Part shown: in pieces, positions 45,133-54,138 of the stretch
Position numbering within the stretch: the stretch's first letter is position 1
How the letters are laid out: each line of letters opens with the position of its first letter
Assembly: GCF_001718695.1 (NCBI RefSeq)
Contig: NZ_CP013422.1
Span: forward strand, 310,001-374,000
DNA from: Burkholderia ubonensis
Lineage (GTDB): Bacteria > Pseudomonadota > Gammaproteobacteria > Burkholderiales > Burkholderiaceae
DNA: 64,000 nt
Reading direction: 5' to 3'
The notes under the pieces: model-generated
Told to the model about the DNA's origin: nothing
The model's database searches: none
Seen by the model: only the letters and a program-made list of their open reading frames with translations
Program-made: the position numbers and the translations under genes

Positions 45133-45777
45133 ATGCACGACGAAATCGACGGCGGCGCGCAATCGGCGCCGGTCTGGCCCGCCTTCGCCGACCTGATGTC
45201 GGTGCTGCTCGGCGCGTTCGTGCTGATCCTCGTCGGCGTGATCGGCATGCAGCTGCAGCTCACCTCGAAGCTCGAGGAGGCGATCAAGCAGCGCCAGCAG
45301 GAAGCGCAGCAGCGCAAGACGCTCGAACAGGCGCTCGCGGGGCCGCTCGCGGCCGGCCGCGTGACGCTCGTGAACGGACGCATCGGCATCGCCGGCAACG
45401 TGCTGTTCGCGCTGAACTCCGACCAGTTGCAGCCTGAAGGGAAGGAGCTGCTGAAGACGCTGGCCGGCCCGCTGTCCGCGTATCTGAAGACGCGCGACGA
45501 GATCCTGATGGTCAGCGGCTTCGCCGACGATCAGCAGGTGCACGCCGGCAACCGCCTGTTCGCGGACAACTGGGAGCTGTCGGCGAAGCGCGCGCTGACC
45601 GTGACGCGCGCGTTCATCGACGCGGGCGTGCCCGCAGCGTCGGTGTTCGCGGCCGCATTCGGCTCCGAGCAGCCGGTCAGCTCGAACGCGGACGACGCCG
45701 GGCGCGCGAAGAACCGCCGCGTCGAGATCGCGCCGGTGCCGCGCAAGAGCGCGTCGAATGGAGGAACGGCGAAGTGA
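45133..45777 (+). CDS. MotB/ZorB-like OmpA-family protein
   Basis: This 214-residue protein has one N-terminal membrane helix containing an acidic residue, WPAFADLMSVLLGAFVLILV (Asp20), at the position of the ion-binding Asp of MotB and ZorB. A short coiled-coil linker and a C-terminal OmpA-like peptidoglycan-binding domain follow (ALNSDQLQPEGKELLKTLAG, NWELSAKRALTVTRAF, then NRRVEI). It starts 3 bases after the MotA-like gene, and the two should form a 5:2 ion-driven complex anchored to the wall. It overlaps the last gene as GTGA. Confidence 0.88.
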   Translation: MHDEIDGGAQSAPVWPAFADLMSVLLGAFVLILVGVIGMQLQLTSKLEEAIKQRQQEAQQRKTLEQALAGPLAAGRVTLVNGRIGIAGNVLFALNSDQLQPEGKELLKTLAGPLSAYLKTRDEILMVSGFADDQQVHAGNRLFADNWELSAKRALTVTRAFIDAGVPAASVFAAAFGSEQPVSSNADDAGRAKNRRVEIAPVPRKSASNGGTAK

Positions 45778-46430
45778 CGGTGGACGCGACGCAGGTGCGC
45801 GCGATGCTCGACGCATGGCGTGAGCAGCGCGCCGACCGGCTGGACCCGGTGCGCTTCCATCGGCTCGATGCGCTCGCCAAACGCGCGGCCGCGCTGGACG
45901 GCGATGCGCGCGCGCTGCTCGACGCGCGGTTCGCGACGCTGCTCGACGCGTTCGCCGCGATCGTGGCGCGCGCGAGCGAAGGCATAAACGTAGCTGCAAC
46001 CGCAACCGCAGCTGCGTGCGACAGCGCGCATGCCGGCGCGCAGGGGCCTGCGCGCGGCGCACTCGCCGGGCTCGTCGCGCGGCTCGCGCGCGATGCGCAG
46101 GCGGACCGGGCCGGGATCGACCCGGCGCTGATCGAGTACTTCAGGGAAACCTGGTCGAAGGTCCGCACCGAGAAGCAGTATCGTCAGGCGCTCGACCGGG
46201 TGCCGCGCAATGCCGGCCCGCTCAATTCGAGCAGCCTCGTGCACCGGTCGCTGTCGCTGATGCGCGACCTGTCGCCGGGATACCTTCAGCAATTCCTGTC
46301 GTATGTGGATGCGCTGGCGTGGCTCGAGGATCTGGCCGGCGGCCCGCCGCCCGACAAGGATGCGCCGCGCGCCAAGGCAGCGAAGTCCGGCAAGCCCGCG
46401 AAGAAAGTCGCGCGGGTGAGGGCGCGATGA
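45774..46430 (+). CDS. DUF2894 protein, last gene of the motor-like operon
   Basis: This protein of 218 residues starts with GTG in a GTGA overlap, with GGAGG upstream. It is a helical N-terminal half, a variable linker, then a conserved block PLNSSSLVHRSLSLMRDLSP and YLQQFLSYVDALAWLEDL, and a Lys/Arg-rich tail. This matches DUF2894. The basic tail could bind nucleic acid or phospholipid, but no nuclease, helicase or other effector motif is visible. It is likely the cytoplasmic output or a structural partner of the motor; function unknown. Confidence 0.75.
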   Translation: MTVDATQVRAMLDAWREQRADRLDPVRFHRLDALAKRAAALDGDARALLDARFATLLDAFAAIVARASEGINVAATATAAACDSAHAGAQGPARGALAGLVARLARDAQADRAGIDPALIEYFRETWSKVRTEKQYRQALDRVPRNAGPLNSSSLVHRSLSLMRDLSPGYLQQFLSYVDALAWLEDLAGGPPPDKDAPRAKAAKSGKPAKKVARVRAR

Positions 46431-46449
46431 CGCCCGTTGCGGTGCTTCG

Positions 46450-47022
46450 CTAGCGGCTCGGCGTCTGCGCGTCGATCGTCGCGCGCAGTGCGAGCAGCGC
46501 ATCGGTCAGCGCCGGCGCGAAGTGCGGATGCGCGGCGATGCCCGCCGCGTCGAGCCGGCTGCCGAGGATCGGGAGCGCGATCGAGGCCTCGTCCACGACG
46601 CGAGCGGACATCACCGACAGCGTTTCCTTCAGCGCCGCGTCGGCGTGCGTCGCGCGCGGCGACGCGTTGAGCACCGCCACCGGCTTATGCACGAATGCTT
46701 CGCACCCGACCACCCAGTCCAGCGCGTTCTTCATCACGCCGGTCACGCCGTGCGCATACTCCGGACTTGCGATCAGCACGCCGTCGGCCGCGTTCAGCCG
46801 TTCGATCAAGTCGTGCACCGCGGGCGGCGTCGGAGATTTGATATCCGGATTGAACAGTGGAAACTCGCCGAGCCGTTCGAAGCGCACGATGCGCATCCCG
46901 TGCGGTGCGACGCGGGCCGCCGCATCGAGCAGCGCTGCGTTGTGCGATTGGGCGCGCAGGCTGCCGCACAGCGCGATGATGTCGACGCGGTGCGCGCGAT
47001 CGGTTCGGGGTTCGTCGGCCAT
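46450..47022 (-). CDS. NADPH-dependent FMN reductase (azoreductase-like)
   Basis: This 190-residue flavodoxin-fold protein has the FMN phosphate loop CGSLRAQSHNAALLDAAARV, the substrate/FMN loop SPEYAHGVTGVMKNALDWVV and the C-terminal SPRATHADAAL. These are the canonical motifs of the FMN_red family (ChrR/Yieh-type quinone, chromate and azo reductases). It converges on the DUF2894 gene with a 19-base gap. It is probably a cytoplasmic quinone or flavin reductase. Confidence 0.92.
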   Translation of the reverse strand: MADEPRTDRAHRVDIIALCGSLRAQSHNAALLDAAARVAPHGMRIVRFERLGEFPLFNPDIKSPTPPAVHDLIERLNAADGVLIASPEYAHGVTGVMKNALDWVVGCEAFVHKPVAVLNASPRATHADAALKETLSVMSARVVDEASIALPILGSRLDAAGIAAHPHFAPALTDALLALRATIDAQTPSR

Positions 47023-47168
47023 CGGCGGGTGGGTTGGCGGTGTAGGGGCGCGGCGTCGTCGCGTGGGTTCGACGGATTATCGCACCGGTGCGCGTTCGGG
47101 GCGCGCCGGCGCGAAGCGCGGATGCGCGCCGCTCATCGAACCGACGATCGCCGCCGCGTTACACGGCC

Positions 47169-48452
47169 TCACACCGCCGCGCGCATACCCAACGCGTGCC
47201 GCATCCGCGCAAACAACCCGTGCTCGGCGATCCACGCCGCATACGCGCGATAGTCCGGATCGCGCATCAGGTGACGCTCCTCGGTCTTCGCGCGCAGGAA
47301 GTAGATCAGGTTGACCGCGACGAGCGCCGCGCAATGCGCGAGCGCGACCTGCCAGCCGAGCGGCTCGACGAACGGCACCGAGATCATCCAGTACGACAGG
47401 TTCTTCGTGATGTAGGCCGGATGCTTCGTGAAGCGGTACGGGCCGGACGTGATGATCCCGCGGTTGGTCAGGTTCGAGAAGCGCAGGCCGAACGAGATCG
47501 TCGACAGCGCGTAGCACAGCAGCAGCGCGATGATCGTCGCGCCCCAGGCCACGCGAATCGCCGGCGCGGAGAGCAGCCAGTTGTCCCAGAACATCGAGCC
47601 CTCGTAGCGGATGTAGTTGTTCGAGATCAGCGACCAGAACGGCTGGTAGCAGATCAGCGCGGCGAGCCAGCCGAGCGTCGTCGGCTCGACGGTGCGCACG
47701 TGGCTGTCGAGGACGCGGAACGTGCACAGGTAGCCGACGGTGCCGAACATCAGGTCCATCGTGAACGACAGGTCGTACATGAACACGAACAGCGCGAGCG
47801 ACATCGGCGCATGCATCGCGTTCGCGAGCGACGCGCTCAGGTGGTCGGCGTCCTTCGACAGGTAGACGGTCATCAGCGGCAGGAAGAACGCCTTGACCAT
47901 CCACCCGGCGAGCATCTCGCGCACCGGCCGCCAGCTCGCGGGCTGCTCGCCGCGGAACAGGAAGCGCCCCCACAGCAGGTAGGCGTCATCGGTCTCGCGC
48001 TGATGGCGGTCCATCCACGCGAAATAGACCGGCGCGGCGACGATCACGTACGGCGCGAGCGCGCGCAGCAGCGACCAGAACGGCAGGTAGAACGCGCCGT
48101 GATACTCGGGCAGCAGCCAGTACAGCATGCCGATGCCCGCGTAGACCGACGCGAGCGCGCCGAGCCGCACCGCGACGCGGGCGACGCCGAGCGGCCGCAC
48201 GGCCTGCCGCGACAGGCCGGCGCTCGGCCGCAGGTAGACGCGCGAGATGAAGAGCTCGTGCAGCGCGATCGTGCCGATGATCGCGAGGCTGGCGATGACC
48301 GCGCGCGTGGCGCCGTCGAGGGCGGGCTGGTCGCGCGTGATCCACAGCGCGAAGAGGCCGGCCGTGATGCCGAGCAGGCCGGCGCGCAACGGGGTGGCGG
48401 AGCGGGGCGGACGATCGTGGACTGCTGCAATGCCGTCGATGGTGGAATTCAT
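47169..48452 (-). CDS. ICMT-family membrane methyltransferase-like protein
   Basis: This 427-residue protein has about 9-10 hydrophobic segments. The C-terminal half carries the isoprenylcysteine carboxyl methyltransferase-type motif SGPYRFTKHPAYITKNLSYW and RDPDYRAYAAWI, which binds S-adenosylmethionine and the substrate at the membrane. It is longer than the usual 180-250 residues because of an N-terminal multi-helix extension. ATG 48452 has GAGG 8 bases upstream. The substrate, perhaps a lipid or isoprenoid, is unknown. Confidence 0.8.
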   Translation of the reverse strand: MNSTIDGIAAVHDRPPRSATPLRAGLLGITAGLFALWITRDQPALDGATRAVIASLAIIGTIALHELFISRVYLRPSAGLSRQAVRPLGVARVAVRLGALASVYAGIGMLYWLLPEYHGAFYLPFWSLLRALAPYVIVAAPVYFAWMDRHQRETDDAYLLWGRFLFRGEQPASWRPVREMLAGWMVKAFFLPLMTVYLSKDADHLSASLANAMHAPMSLALFVFMYDLSFTMDLMFGTVGYLCTFRVLDSHVRTVEPTTLGWLAALICYQPFWSLISNNYIRYEGSMFWDNWLLSAPAIRVAWGATIIALLLCYALSTISFGLRFSNLTNRGIITSGPYRFTKHPAYITKNLSYWMISVPFVEPLGWQVALAHCAALVAVNLIYFLRAKTEERHLMRDPDYRAYAAWIAEHGLFARMRHALGMRAAV

Positions 48453-48572
48453 GATCGGATCCTCGTCGGGAGGTGGGCCGGCGTCCCCGCTTGGCGGATG
48501 ACGCCGGCCGTCGGCCGGGCTCCGTATCGGAATGGGCCCGGCCACTGGCCTGTCGTTCTGATGGGTGAAGCG

Positions 48573-50594
48573 TTACTTCTTCGGCGCGGTGGCGCCGAGC
48601 AGGCCGCCGACCAGGTTCGTCACCGGCGCGAGCAGGTTGGTCGCGCCGCCCGCGGTGCTGCCCGAACTGCCGGACAGGCCGGCCGTCACGGTGCCGCTGC
48701 CGGACGGCGTCGTCACCGTCCCGACCGCGCCGCCCGGGCTCGCCGTGCCGACAGCGCCGAGCGCACCGGTCGGCGACGTCAGCGAACCGGCGAGCGTGCC
48801 GACCGGGCCGCTCGTCAGCGCGCCCGTCAGGTTGCCGGTCACACCGCCGCCCGGCGCAGTGACCGTGCCGGTGAGGCTCGCGCCGAGCGGCGTCAGCGAA
48901 TTGACGAGGTTCGTGACGGGCGCCAGCAGGCCGCCGACGCCCGCGCCACCGTTGCCGCCGGTGCCGCTGGTACCACCCGTACCGCTCGAACCGATGCCGC
49001 CGAGCGTGCCCGTCACGGTGCCGAGCAGCGCGGTGATCGGGGCGAGCGGGTTGGTGCCGCTCGTTCCACTCGTCCCGCTCGTTCCGCTGGTGCCGCCCGA
49101 GCCGCTCGAACTGCTGCCGCCGCCGAGCCCGCCCGTCAACGTGCCGAGCAGGCCGGTGATCGGCGCGAGCGGGTTCGTGCCGCTGCTGGAACTGCCGCTG
49201 CCGCCGTACAGCAGGCCGCCGGCCGATGCCACCGTGTTGCCGAGCTGCGCGACGGTATTGCCGGTGCTCGCGCCGACGGGGTTGCCGGTCGTGCTGCCGA
49301 TCTGCGAGCCCGCGAGGCCCAGGCCGCTGCCGAGTGTGCCGAGCAGCCCGTTGAGCGGGGCGCCGAGCAGCGTCGCGCCGCCGAGCGTCTGCGTGGTGCC
49401 GGGCGTCTGGACGCCGCCGGCCAGCGTGTTCGTGATCGGGTTGATGAGGCTGCCGACCTGCGTTTCGAGCTGCTGGACCGGTGCGCTGCTCAGCGCCGTG
49501 TTCAACGCCGACGCGGTGGAGTTCACCGCGGTGCCGACCGTGTTGACGAGGCCGCCGACGGTCGTCGTGACCGGTGCGAGCGGCGACAGCGGGCCGGCGC
49601 CGAGGCTCGTCACCGCATTGCCGACATTGTTGACGGCTGCGCCGGCGCTGCTCAGCAGGCCGGTCGTCGACGTCAGCGTCGGGCCGAGCGGATTCGGCGA
49701 CACGCCGATCGAGCCGAGGCCGGCCGCGACACCGTTGCCGAGCGACTGGACGCCGTTGCCGAGGCTCGTGACCGCATTGCCGACGCTGGCGGCCGTCGTC
49801 GGGTTCGTGCCGGGCACTTGCACGCCGCCGATCTGCGAGCCGCCGTTCGCGACGGTCGTGCCGAGTGCGGTGACCAGCGTGCCGGTTTGCTGAAGGACGT
49901 TGCCGAGCGGGGTGGTGGCGGTGCCCGAAGTGCCGGAAGTACCCGAAGTACCCGAAGTACCCGAAGTACCCGAAGTACCCGAAGTACCCGAAGTACCCGA
50001 AGTACCCGAAGTACCCGAAGTACCCGAAGTACCCGAAGTACCCGAAGTACCCGAAGTACCCGAAGTACCCGAAGTACCCGAAGTACCCGAAGTACCCGAA
50101 GTACCCGAAGTACCCGAAGTACCCGAAGTACCCGAAGTACCCGAAGTACCCGAAGTACCCGAAGTACCCGAAGTACCCGAAGTGCCCGAAGTGCCCGAAG
50201 TGCCGGAAGTGCCCGAAGTGCCGGAAGTGCCGGAAGTGCCCGAAGTGCCCGAAGTGCCCGAAGTGCCCGAAGTGCCCGAAGTGCCCGAAGTGCCGGAAGT
50301 GCCCGAAGTGCCCGAAGTACCCGAAGTACCCGAAGTACCCGAAGTACCCGAGGTACCCGAGGTACCCGAGGTACCCGAGGTACCCGAAGTGCCGGAAGTA
50401 CCCGAAGTGCCCGAGCTACCGCCGCCCGACGTACCCGACGAACCGCCGCCCGACGTCCCGGACGTGCCTGATGTTCCCGACGTGCTCGGCTTGATCGACG
50501 GCGTCACCGGCCCGTCGACCGATCCGCAGCCATACAGCGTGACGACCGACAAGGCGGCCAGCGCCACCGTCGTTTTCTTGAAGTAATGATGCAT
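48573..50594 (-). CDS. Collagen-like Gly-Thr-Ser repeat lipoprotein
   Basis: This 673-residue protein has a lipoprotein signal (ALAALSVVTLYGC; lipobox LYGC). A low-complexity region of Gly-Ser and then a long (Gly-Thr-Ser)n stretch of about 55 triplets follows. The rest is repetitive, Gly/Leu/Thr/Val-rich sequence with recurring LAPVTNL and LLGTL motifs. Glycine at every third position makes it formally collagen-like, as in other Burkholderia Bucl-type proteins, but with no Pro. It is likely surface-exposed and Thr/Ser-rich enough for O-glycosylation (an inference). ATG 50594 is chosen for the signal peptide. Confidence 0.82.
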   Translation of the reverse strand: MHHYFKKTTVALAALSVVTLYGCGSVDGPVTPSIKPSTSGTSGTSGTSGGGSSGTSGGGSSGTSGTSGTSGTSGTSGTSGTSGTSGTSGTSGTSGTSGTSGTSGTSGTSGTSGTSGTSGTSGTSGTSGTSGTSGTSGTSGTSGTSGTSGTSGTSGTSGTSGTSGTSGTSGTSGTSGTSGTSGTSGTSGTSGTSGTSGTSGTSGTSGTSGTSGTSGTSGTSGTSGTATTPLGNVLQQTGTLVTALGTTVANGGSQIGGVQVPGTNPTTAASVGNAVTSLGNGVQSLGNGVAAGLGSIGVSPNPLGPTLTSTTGLLSSAGAAVNNVGNAVTSLGAGPLSPLAPVTTTVGGLVNTVGTAVNSTASALNTALSSAPVQQLETQVGSLINPITNTLAGGVQTPGTTQTLGGATLLGAPLNGLLGTLGSGLGLAGSQIGSTTGNPVGASTGNTVAQLGNTVASAGGLLYGGSGSSSSGTNPLAPITGLLGTLTGGLGGGSSSSGSGGTSGTSGTSGTSGTNPLAPITALLGTVTGTLGGIGSSGTGGTSGTGGNGGAGVGGLLAPVTNLVNSLTPLGASLTGTVTAPGGGVTGNLTGALTSGPVGTLAGSLTSPTGALGAVGTASPGGAVGTVTTPSGSGTVTAGLSGSSGSTAGGATNLLAPVTNLVGGLLGATAPKK
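49921..50415. repeat. About 55 tandem 9-base units
   Basis: The unit is CCCGAAGTA on the plus strand, encoding Thr-Ser-Gly on the minus strand. Sub-blocks of CCCGAAGTA, CCCGAAGTG, CCGGAAGTG and CCCGAGGTA alternate, which suggests repeated block duplication. Because the unit is nine bases, gain or loss keeps the reading frame. The plus-strand frame (Val-Pro-Glu)n is antisense and not a gene. Confidence 0.95.
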
Positions 50595-50966
50595 GTTGGC
50601 CTCGACATTGGAAGTTGTGTCCGAGCCAACACTGCAAATTCCGCGCCACGACATGTTGTGCGCGATCCATGCGCGCTTTGTTGCGGGAATCGGGAAGATT
50701 GCGGTGATTTAAACGGGGGAAGGCAGGTTTCCGCGAGACGGCGCCGCGTGCTGCACGCATCGCCCGCCGCGGTGTTCCCGCCAGTCGCCGTAACGCCGGG
50801 CCGGATGTTACGTAGCGCCCTGCCCGCCGTCGCGCGTGCCCGGCCGGCGCGATCCGCGACGCCTTTGACGAAACGCCCGTACGCCGCGAACATCACGCGA
50901 AACCCACCGGAAACCCACCAGGCCGCAGGCGACGCCGAAGCGGCCCACTTCGAACAGGACAGAGAG
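50595..50966. other. Intergenic region between lipoprotein and CMD gene
   Basis: No gene is seen in these 372 bases. It should contain the lipoprotein promoter; a TTTAAA patch near 50707 is the only AT-rich element. The last 60 bases precede the CMD start and have GAGAG as a weak ribosome site. Confidence 0.4.
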
Positions 50967-51365
50967 ATGAGCGAACAGGACAAGGAGCAGGGCAAGGCGC
51001 GCCGCATCGACGTGATGGGCGAGGCATTCGTCGAGCGGGCGATGCGCGATCTCGACGGATTTTCTCGGCCGCTGCAGGACTGGCTGAACGAGCACGCGTG
51101 GGGCAGCACGTGGCAGCGCGGCGGCATCGATCTCAAGACACGCAGCCTCTGCACGTGCGCGATGCTGGCTGCGCTCGGCCGCGGCACCGAGTTGAAGGGC
51201 CACGTGCGCGGCGCGCTCAACAACGGCGCGAGCCTCGTCGAGATTCGCGAGGTGCTGCTGCACAGCGCGCTGTACGCGGGCGCGCCGGCGGCGGTCGAGG
51301 CATTCCGCAACGCGCGCGAGGTCATCGCCGAGCTTGGATTGTCATTGCCCGACGACGAAGCCTGA
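50967..51365 (+). CDS. Carboxymuconolactone decarboxylase (PcaC-like)
   Basis: This 132-residue protein has the PcaC signature LKGHVRGALNNGASLVEIRE followed by LLHSALYAGAPAAVEAFRNA. It lacks the CxxC of AhpD proteins, so a decarboxylase or isomerase role in a beta-ketoadipate-like branch is more likely than peroxidase activity. It stands alone, so its pathway partners must be elsewhere on the chromosome. Confidence 0.85.
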   Translation: MSEQDKEQGKARRIDVMGEAFVERAMRDLDGFSRPLQDWLNEHAWGSTWQRGGIDLKTRSLCTCAMLAALGRGTELKGHVRGALNNGASLVEIREVLLHSALYAGAPAAVEAFRNAREVIAELGLSLPDDEA

Positions 51366-51516
51366 GCCGCGTCGCCGAAGCGGGCCGCGGGCGCGCATGC
51401 GCCGCCGCGGCGTCACCGCGCGCGACGCGCGGCGCGGTTCATGACCGCGGCCGAGCCGTGCCGACTCGCGCGAGCGGCCCGCGGCTTCACGCCCGCCGCG
51501 GCGCCGCCCAACGCGA

Positions 51517-52503
51517 TCAGTGCTCGACGTGCGCGCGCGCTGCACCCGCATCGACGGGCGCCGCGGCGACTTCGAGCAACCAGTCCGCCGTCGCGCCCGG
51601 AATCGTGACGGGCAGCATGTGGCCGCCTTCGACCACCCGCAGCCGCACGCGCGGCGACTTCTGCGCGAGGGCCTCGCCGTGGCTGCGCCAGTTCAGGATG
51701 CGGTCGTCGCGGCCGTACAGCACGTCAACCGGCAGCGCGAGCTCCGCGTAGCGGCGCTCCATCGCGGGCAGGTCGCCGGGCACCGCGATCAGGTCCGACG
51801 CCGTCGCATAGAAACTGCGCGGCCGCAGCCCGAGCAGCCCGCCGCCCTTGACCGGGAAATCGTCCGGCACCGCCTCCGGCGCGAACACCGCACGGACCGC
51901 CTTGCGGCCGGTCAGGATCGTCAGCGGAATCGCGAAGGTCCACGACACGAAGCGGCGCACGAGCTTCGACGGAATCAGCAGCGGGCGGAACGGCCCCGGC
52001 GGCTCGGATTCCAGATGCGAGAGCGGCGCGATCAGCGCGAGGCGGCTCACGTGCTCCGGATGGTTGAGGCCGACCGCGAGCGAAATCGCGCCGCCGAGCG
52101 AATGCCCGACGAGCACCGGCTTGTCGAGCTGCAGCGCGTCGATGAACGCGGCGATCGTGCGCGCCTGCGCAAAGATGTTTGCCTGCGAGCGCGCGCCGCG
52201 CAGCGAATGCCCGGCGCCCGGCCGGTCGATCAGGATCACGCGATGGCGTTCCGCGAGCTGTTGCAGCGGCAGGTACGCGAAATTGCGCAGTTGCCCGGCA
52301 AGCCCGTGGACGAACACGATCGGCGGGCCGCTGCCGTACTCGACGTAATGGATGCGGTCGCCGCCGATGTCGACGAACCGGCCTTCGGGCCGGAACGCGC
52401 GCGTCACGCGGTGCGCGATGTACCACGTGAACGCCGCGAGCGCCGCGCACACGGCCGCGACGGCGATCAGCGCCTGCTGGATGAGATGGATCGTATGGCT
52501 CAT
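51517..52503 (-). CDS. Membrane-anchored alpha/beta hydrolase
   Basis: This 328-residue protein has an N-terminal hydrophobic segment (about residues 8-28) that could anchor it. The hydrolase fold follows, with FVHGLAGQLRNFAY (oxyanion) and nucleophile elbow VGHSLGGAISLAV, and a C-terminal His in VVEGGHMLPVTIP. It is the last gene of the SDR / monooxygenase / hydrolase operon. It could cleave the ester or lactone made by the Baeyer-Villiger enzyme. Confidence 0.9.
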   Translation of the reverse strand: MSHTIHLIQQALIAVAAVCAALAAFTWYIAHRVTRAFRPEGRFVDIGGDRIHYVEYGSGPPIVFVHGLAGQLRNFAYLPLQQLAERHRVILIDRPGAGHSLRGARSQANIFAQARTIAAFIDALQLDKPVLVGHSLGGAISLAVGLNHPEHVSRLALIAPLSHLESEPPGPFRPLLIPSKLVRRFVSWTFAIPLTILTGRKAVRAVFAPEAVPDDFPVKGGGLLGLRPRSFYATASDLIAVPGDLPAMERRYAELALPVDVLYGRDDRILNWRSHGEALAQKSPRVRLRVVEGGHMLPVTIPGATADWLLEVAAAPVDAGAARAHVEH

Positions 52504-52531
52504 GTCGGCCTCGTCAGGTTTGACCGCGGAT

Positions 52532-54138
52532 TCAAGCGCGGGTGTCGAGCGCGGGTTGCGGGACGGATGCGGCGCCCGCGTCGGGCTTCGCACGGCGTTC
52601 GAACCGCATCGCCGAATCGGCGAGCGTGCTGAACTTCAGCGACGCGAGATCGAGCACGTAGTTCTGGTGGAATTTCCACGGCTTCTTCTCTCCCTGCTTC
52701 GGCAGGATGCCGGCCGCGCGCTGGATGTAGCCCGAACTGAGGTTCACCGCCGGCACGTTGCCGAGATCGCCCGGCGCGAGGCGCGGCACGCAGGTGTCGT
52801 AGCCGTGCGCGCGCATGTGGTTGAGCAGGCGGCACACGTAGCGCGCGATCAGCTCGGCTTTCAGGGTCCATGACGCGTTCGTGTAGCCGAACGACGACGC
52901 GAGGTTCGGCACGTCGCTGTACATCATCCCCTTGTACGACACCGTCTGCGACAGGTCAACCGCGCGGCCGTCGACCGTGACCTGCGCGCCGCCGAGCATC
53001 TTCACCTTCAGCCCGGTGGCGGTGACGATCAAGTCCGCGTCGAGCCGCTGGCCGCTCTTCAGCCTGAGGCCGGTCGGCGTGAAGCGCTCGATCTCGTCGG
53101 TGACGATCGACGCGCGGCCCGCGCGGATCGCCTTGAACAGGTCGCCGTTCGGCACGAGGCACACGCGCTGGTCCCACGGCTTGTAGCGCGGCGTCAGGTG
53201 CGTCGCGACGTCGAAGTCCGGGCCGAGCTGCTTGCCGGCCGCGCGGATGATGAGCTTCTTCGTCGCATCCGGCTTGCGGCGCGCGAGATTGTAGAGATAC
53301 ATCGTCAGCAGCACGTTCTTGACGCGCACGAGCCGGTGCGCGAGCCGCGCCGGCAGCACGCGGCGCAGCGCATTGGCGATCCTGTCGCGCGCGGGCAGCG
53401 ACACGATGTAGGTCGGCGAGCGCTGCAGCATCGTCACGTGCCGGGCCTCGGCTGCCATCGACGGCACGAGCGTCACCGCGGTCGCGCCGCTGCCGATCAC
53501 GATCACGCGGCGGTCCGCGTACGACAGGTTCTTCGGCCAGTGCTGCGGATGCACGAGATCCGGCCGCCGAACGTGTCCTTGCCGGGCCAGTCGGGCAGGT
53601 AGCCCGCGTCGTAGTCGTAATAGCCGCTGCACATGTACAGGAAGCGGCAGGTCAGCACGAGCGCCTCGGCCGGGCCGCCGCTGCCGCCGCCGCCGCGTTC
53701 GACGCGCACGGTCCAGCGCGCGCGGTTCGAATCCCAGTCCGCGCCGACGACCTTGTGGCGGTAGCGGATCGTCTTGTCGATCCCGTAGGTGCGCGCGGTG
53801 TCGCGAATGTAGTCGAGGATCGTCTGGCCGTCCGAGATCGCCTTGTCGCTGTGCCACGGCCGGAAGCTGTAGCCGAGCGTAAACATGTCGGAATCCGAAC
53901 GGACGCCCGGATAGCGGAACAGGTCCCAGGTGCCGCCGATCGCGTCGCGCGCCTCGAGGATCGCGACGCGCGCGAACGGGCAGCGCCGCTGCAGGTGATA
54001 GGCCGCGCCGATGCCGGACAGGCCGGCGCCGACGATCAGCACGTCGAGATCGGCGCCGTCGCGGCGCGTGCCGCCGGCGCTCGCGTGGCGGTCGAAGGCG
54101 GGCGGCGCGGCGCGCCGGTCGGTCGTCGTCGAAGTCAT
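52532..54138 (-). pseudogene. EthA-like Baeyer-Villiger monooxygenase, frameshifted
   Basis: The two halves lie in different frames. The 5' half (start at 54138) has the FAD motif VLIVGAGLSGIGAAYHLQRR, GGTWDLFRYPGVRSDSDMFT and PDWPGKDTFGGRI. The 3' half has VHPQHWPKNLSYADRRVIVI, GSGATAVTLVPSMAAEA and YRCNL-like FAD-domain text down to the C-terminus. The frame is lost near 53553-53562 and continues intact on both sides, with no other damage. It is therefore either a recent inactivating indel or a sequencing error. The start overlaps the SDR stop (ATGA). Confidence 0.85.

Noticed and set aside
41552..46430. A complete Zorya defence system
   Set aside because: Only the two motor-like proteins match. 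I see no ZorC/ZorD-like nuclease or helicase, so calling it Zorya would overstate the evidence.
49921..50415. CRISPR array
   Set aside because: The units are 9 bases with no spacers and lie inside a coding frame.
47088..50471. A long plus-strand open frame of over 1100 codons
   Set aside because: It is antisense to the methyltransferase and lipoprotein genes, Arg-rich and without any domain; high G+C produces such frames.
49900..50586. A plus-strand frame of (Val-Pro-Glu)n over the repeat tract
   Set aside because: It is the antisense of the Gly-Thr-Ser tract; the minus-strand frame has a signal peptide and extends far beyond the repeat.
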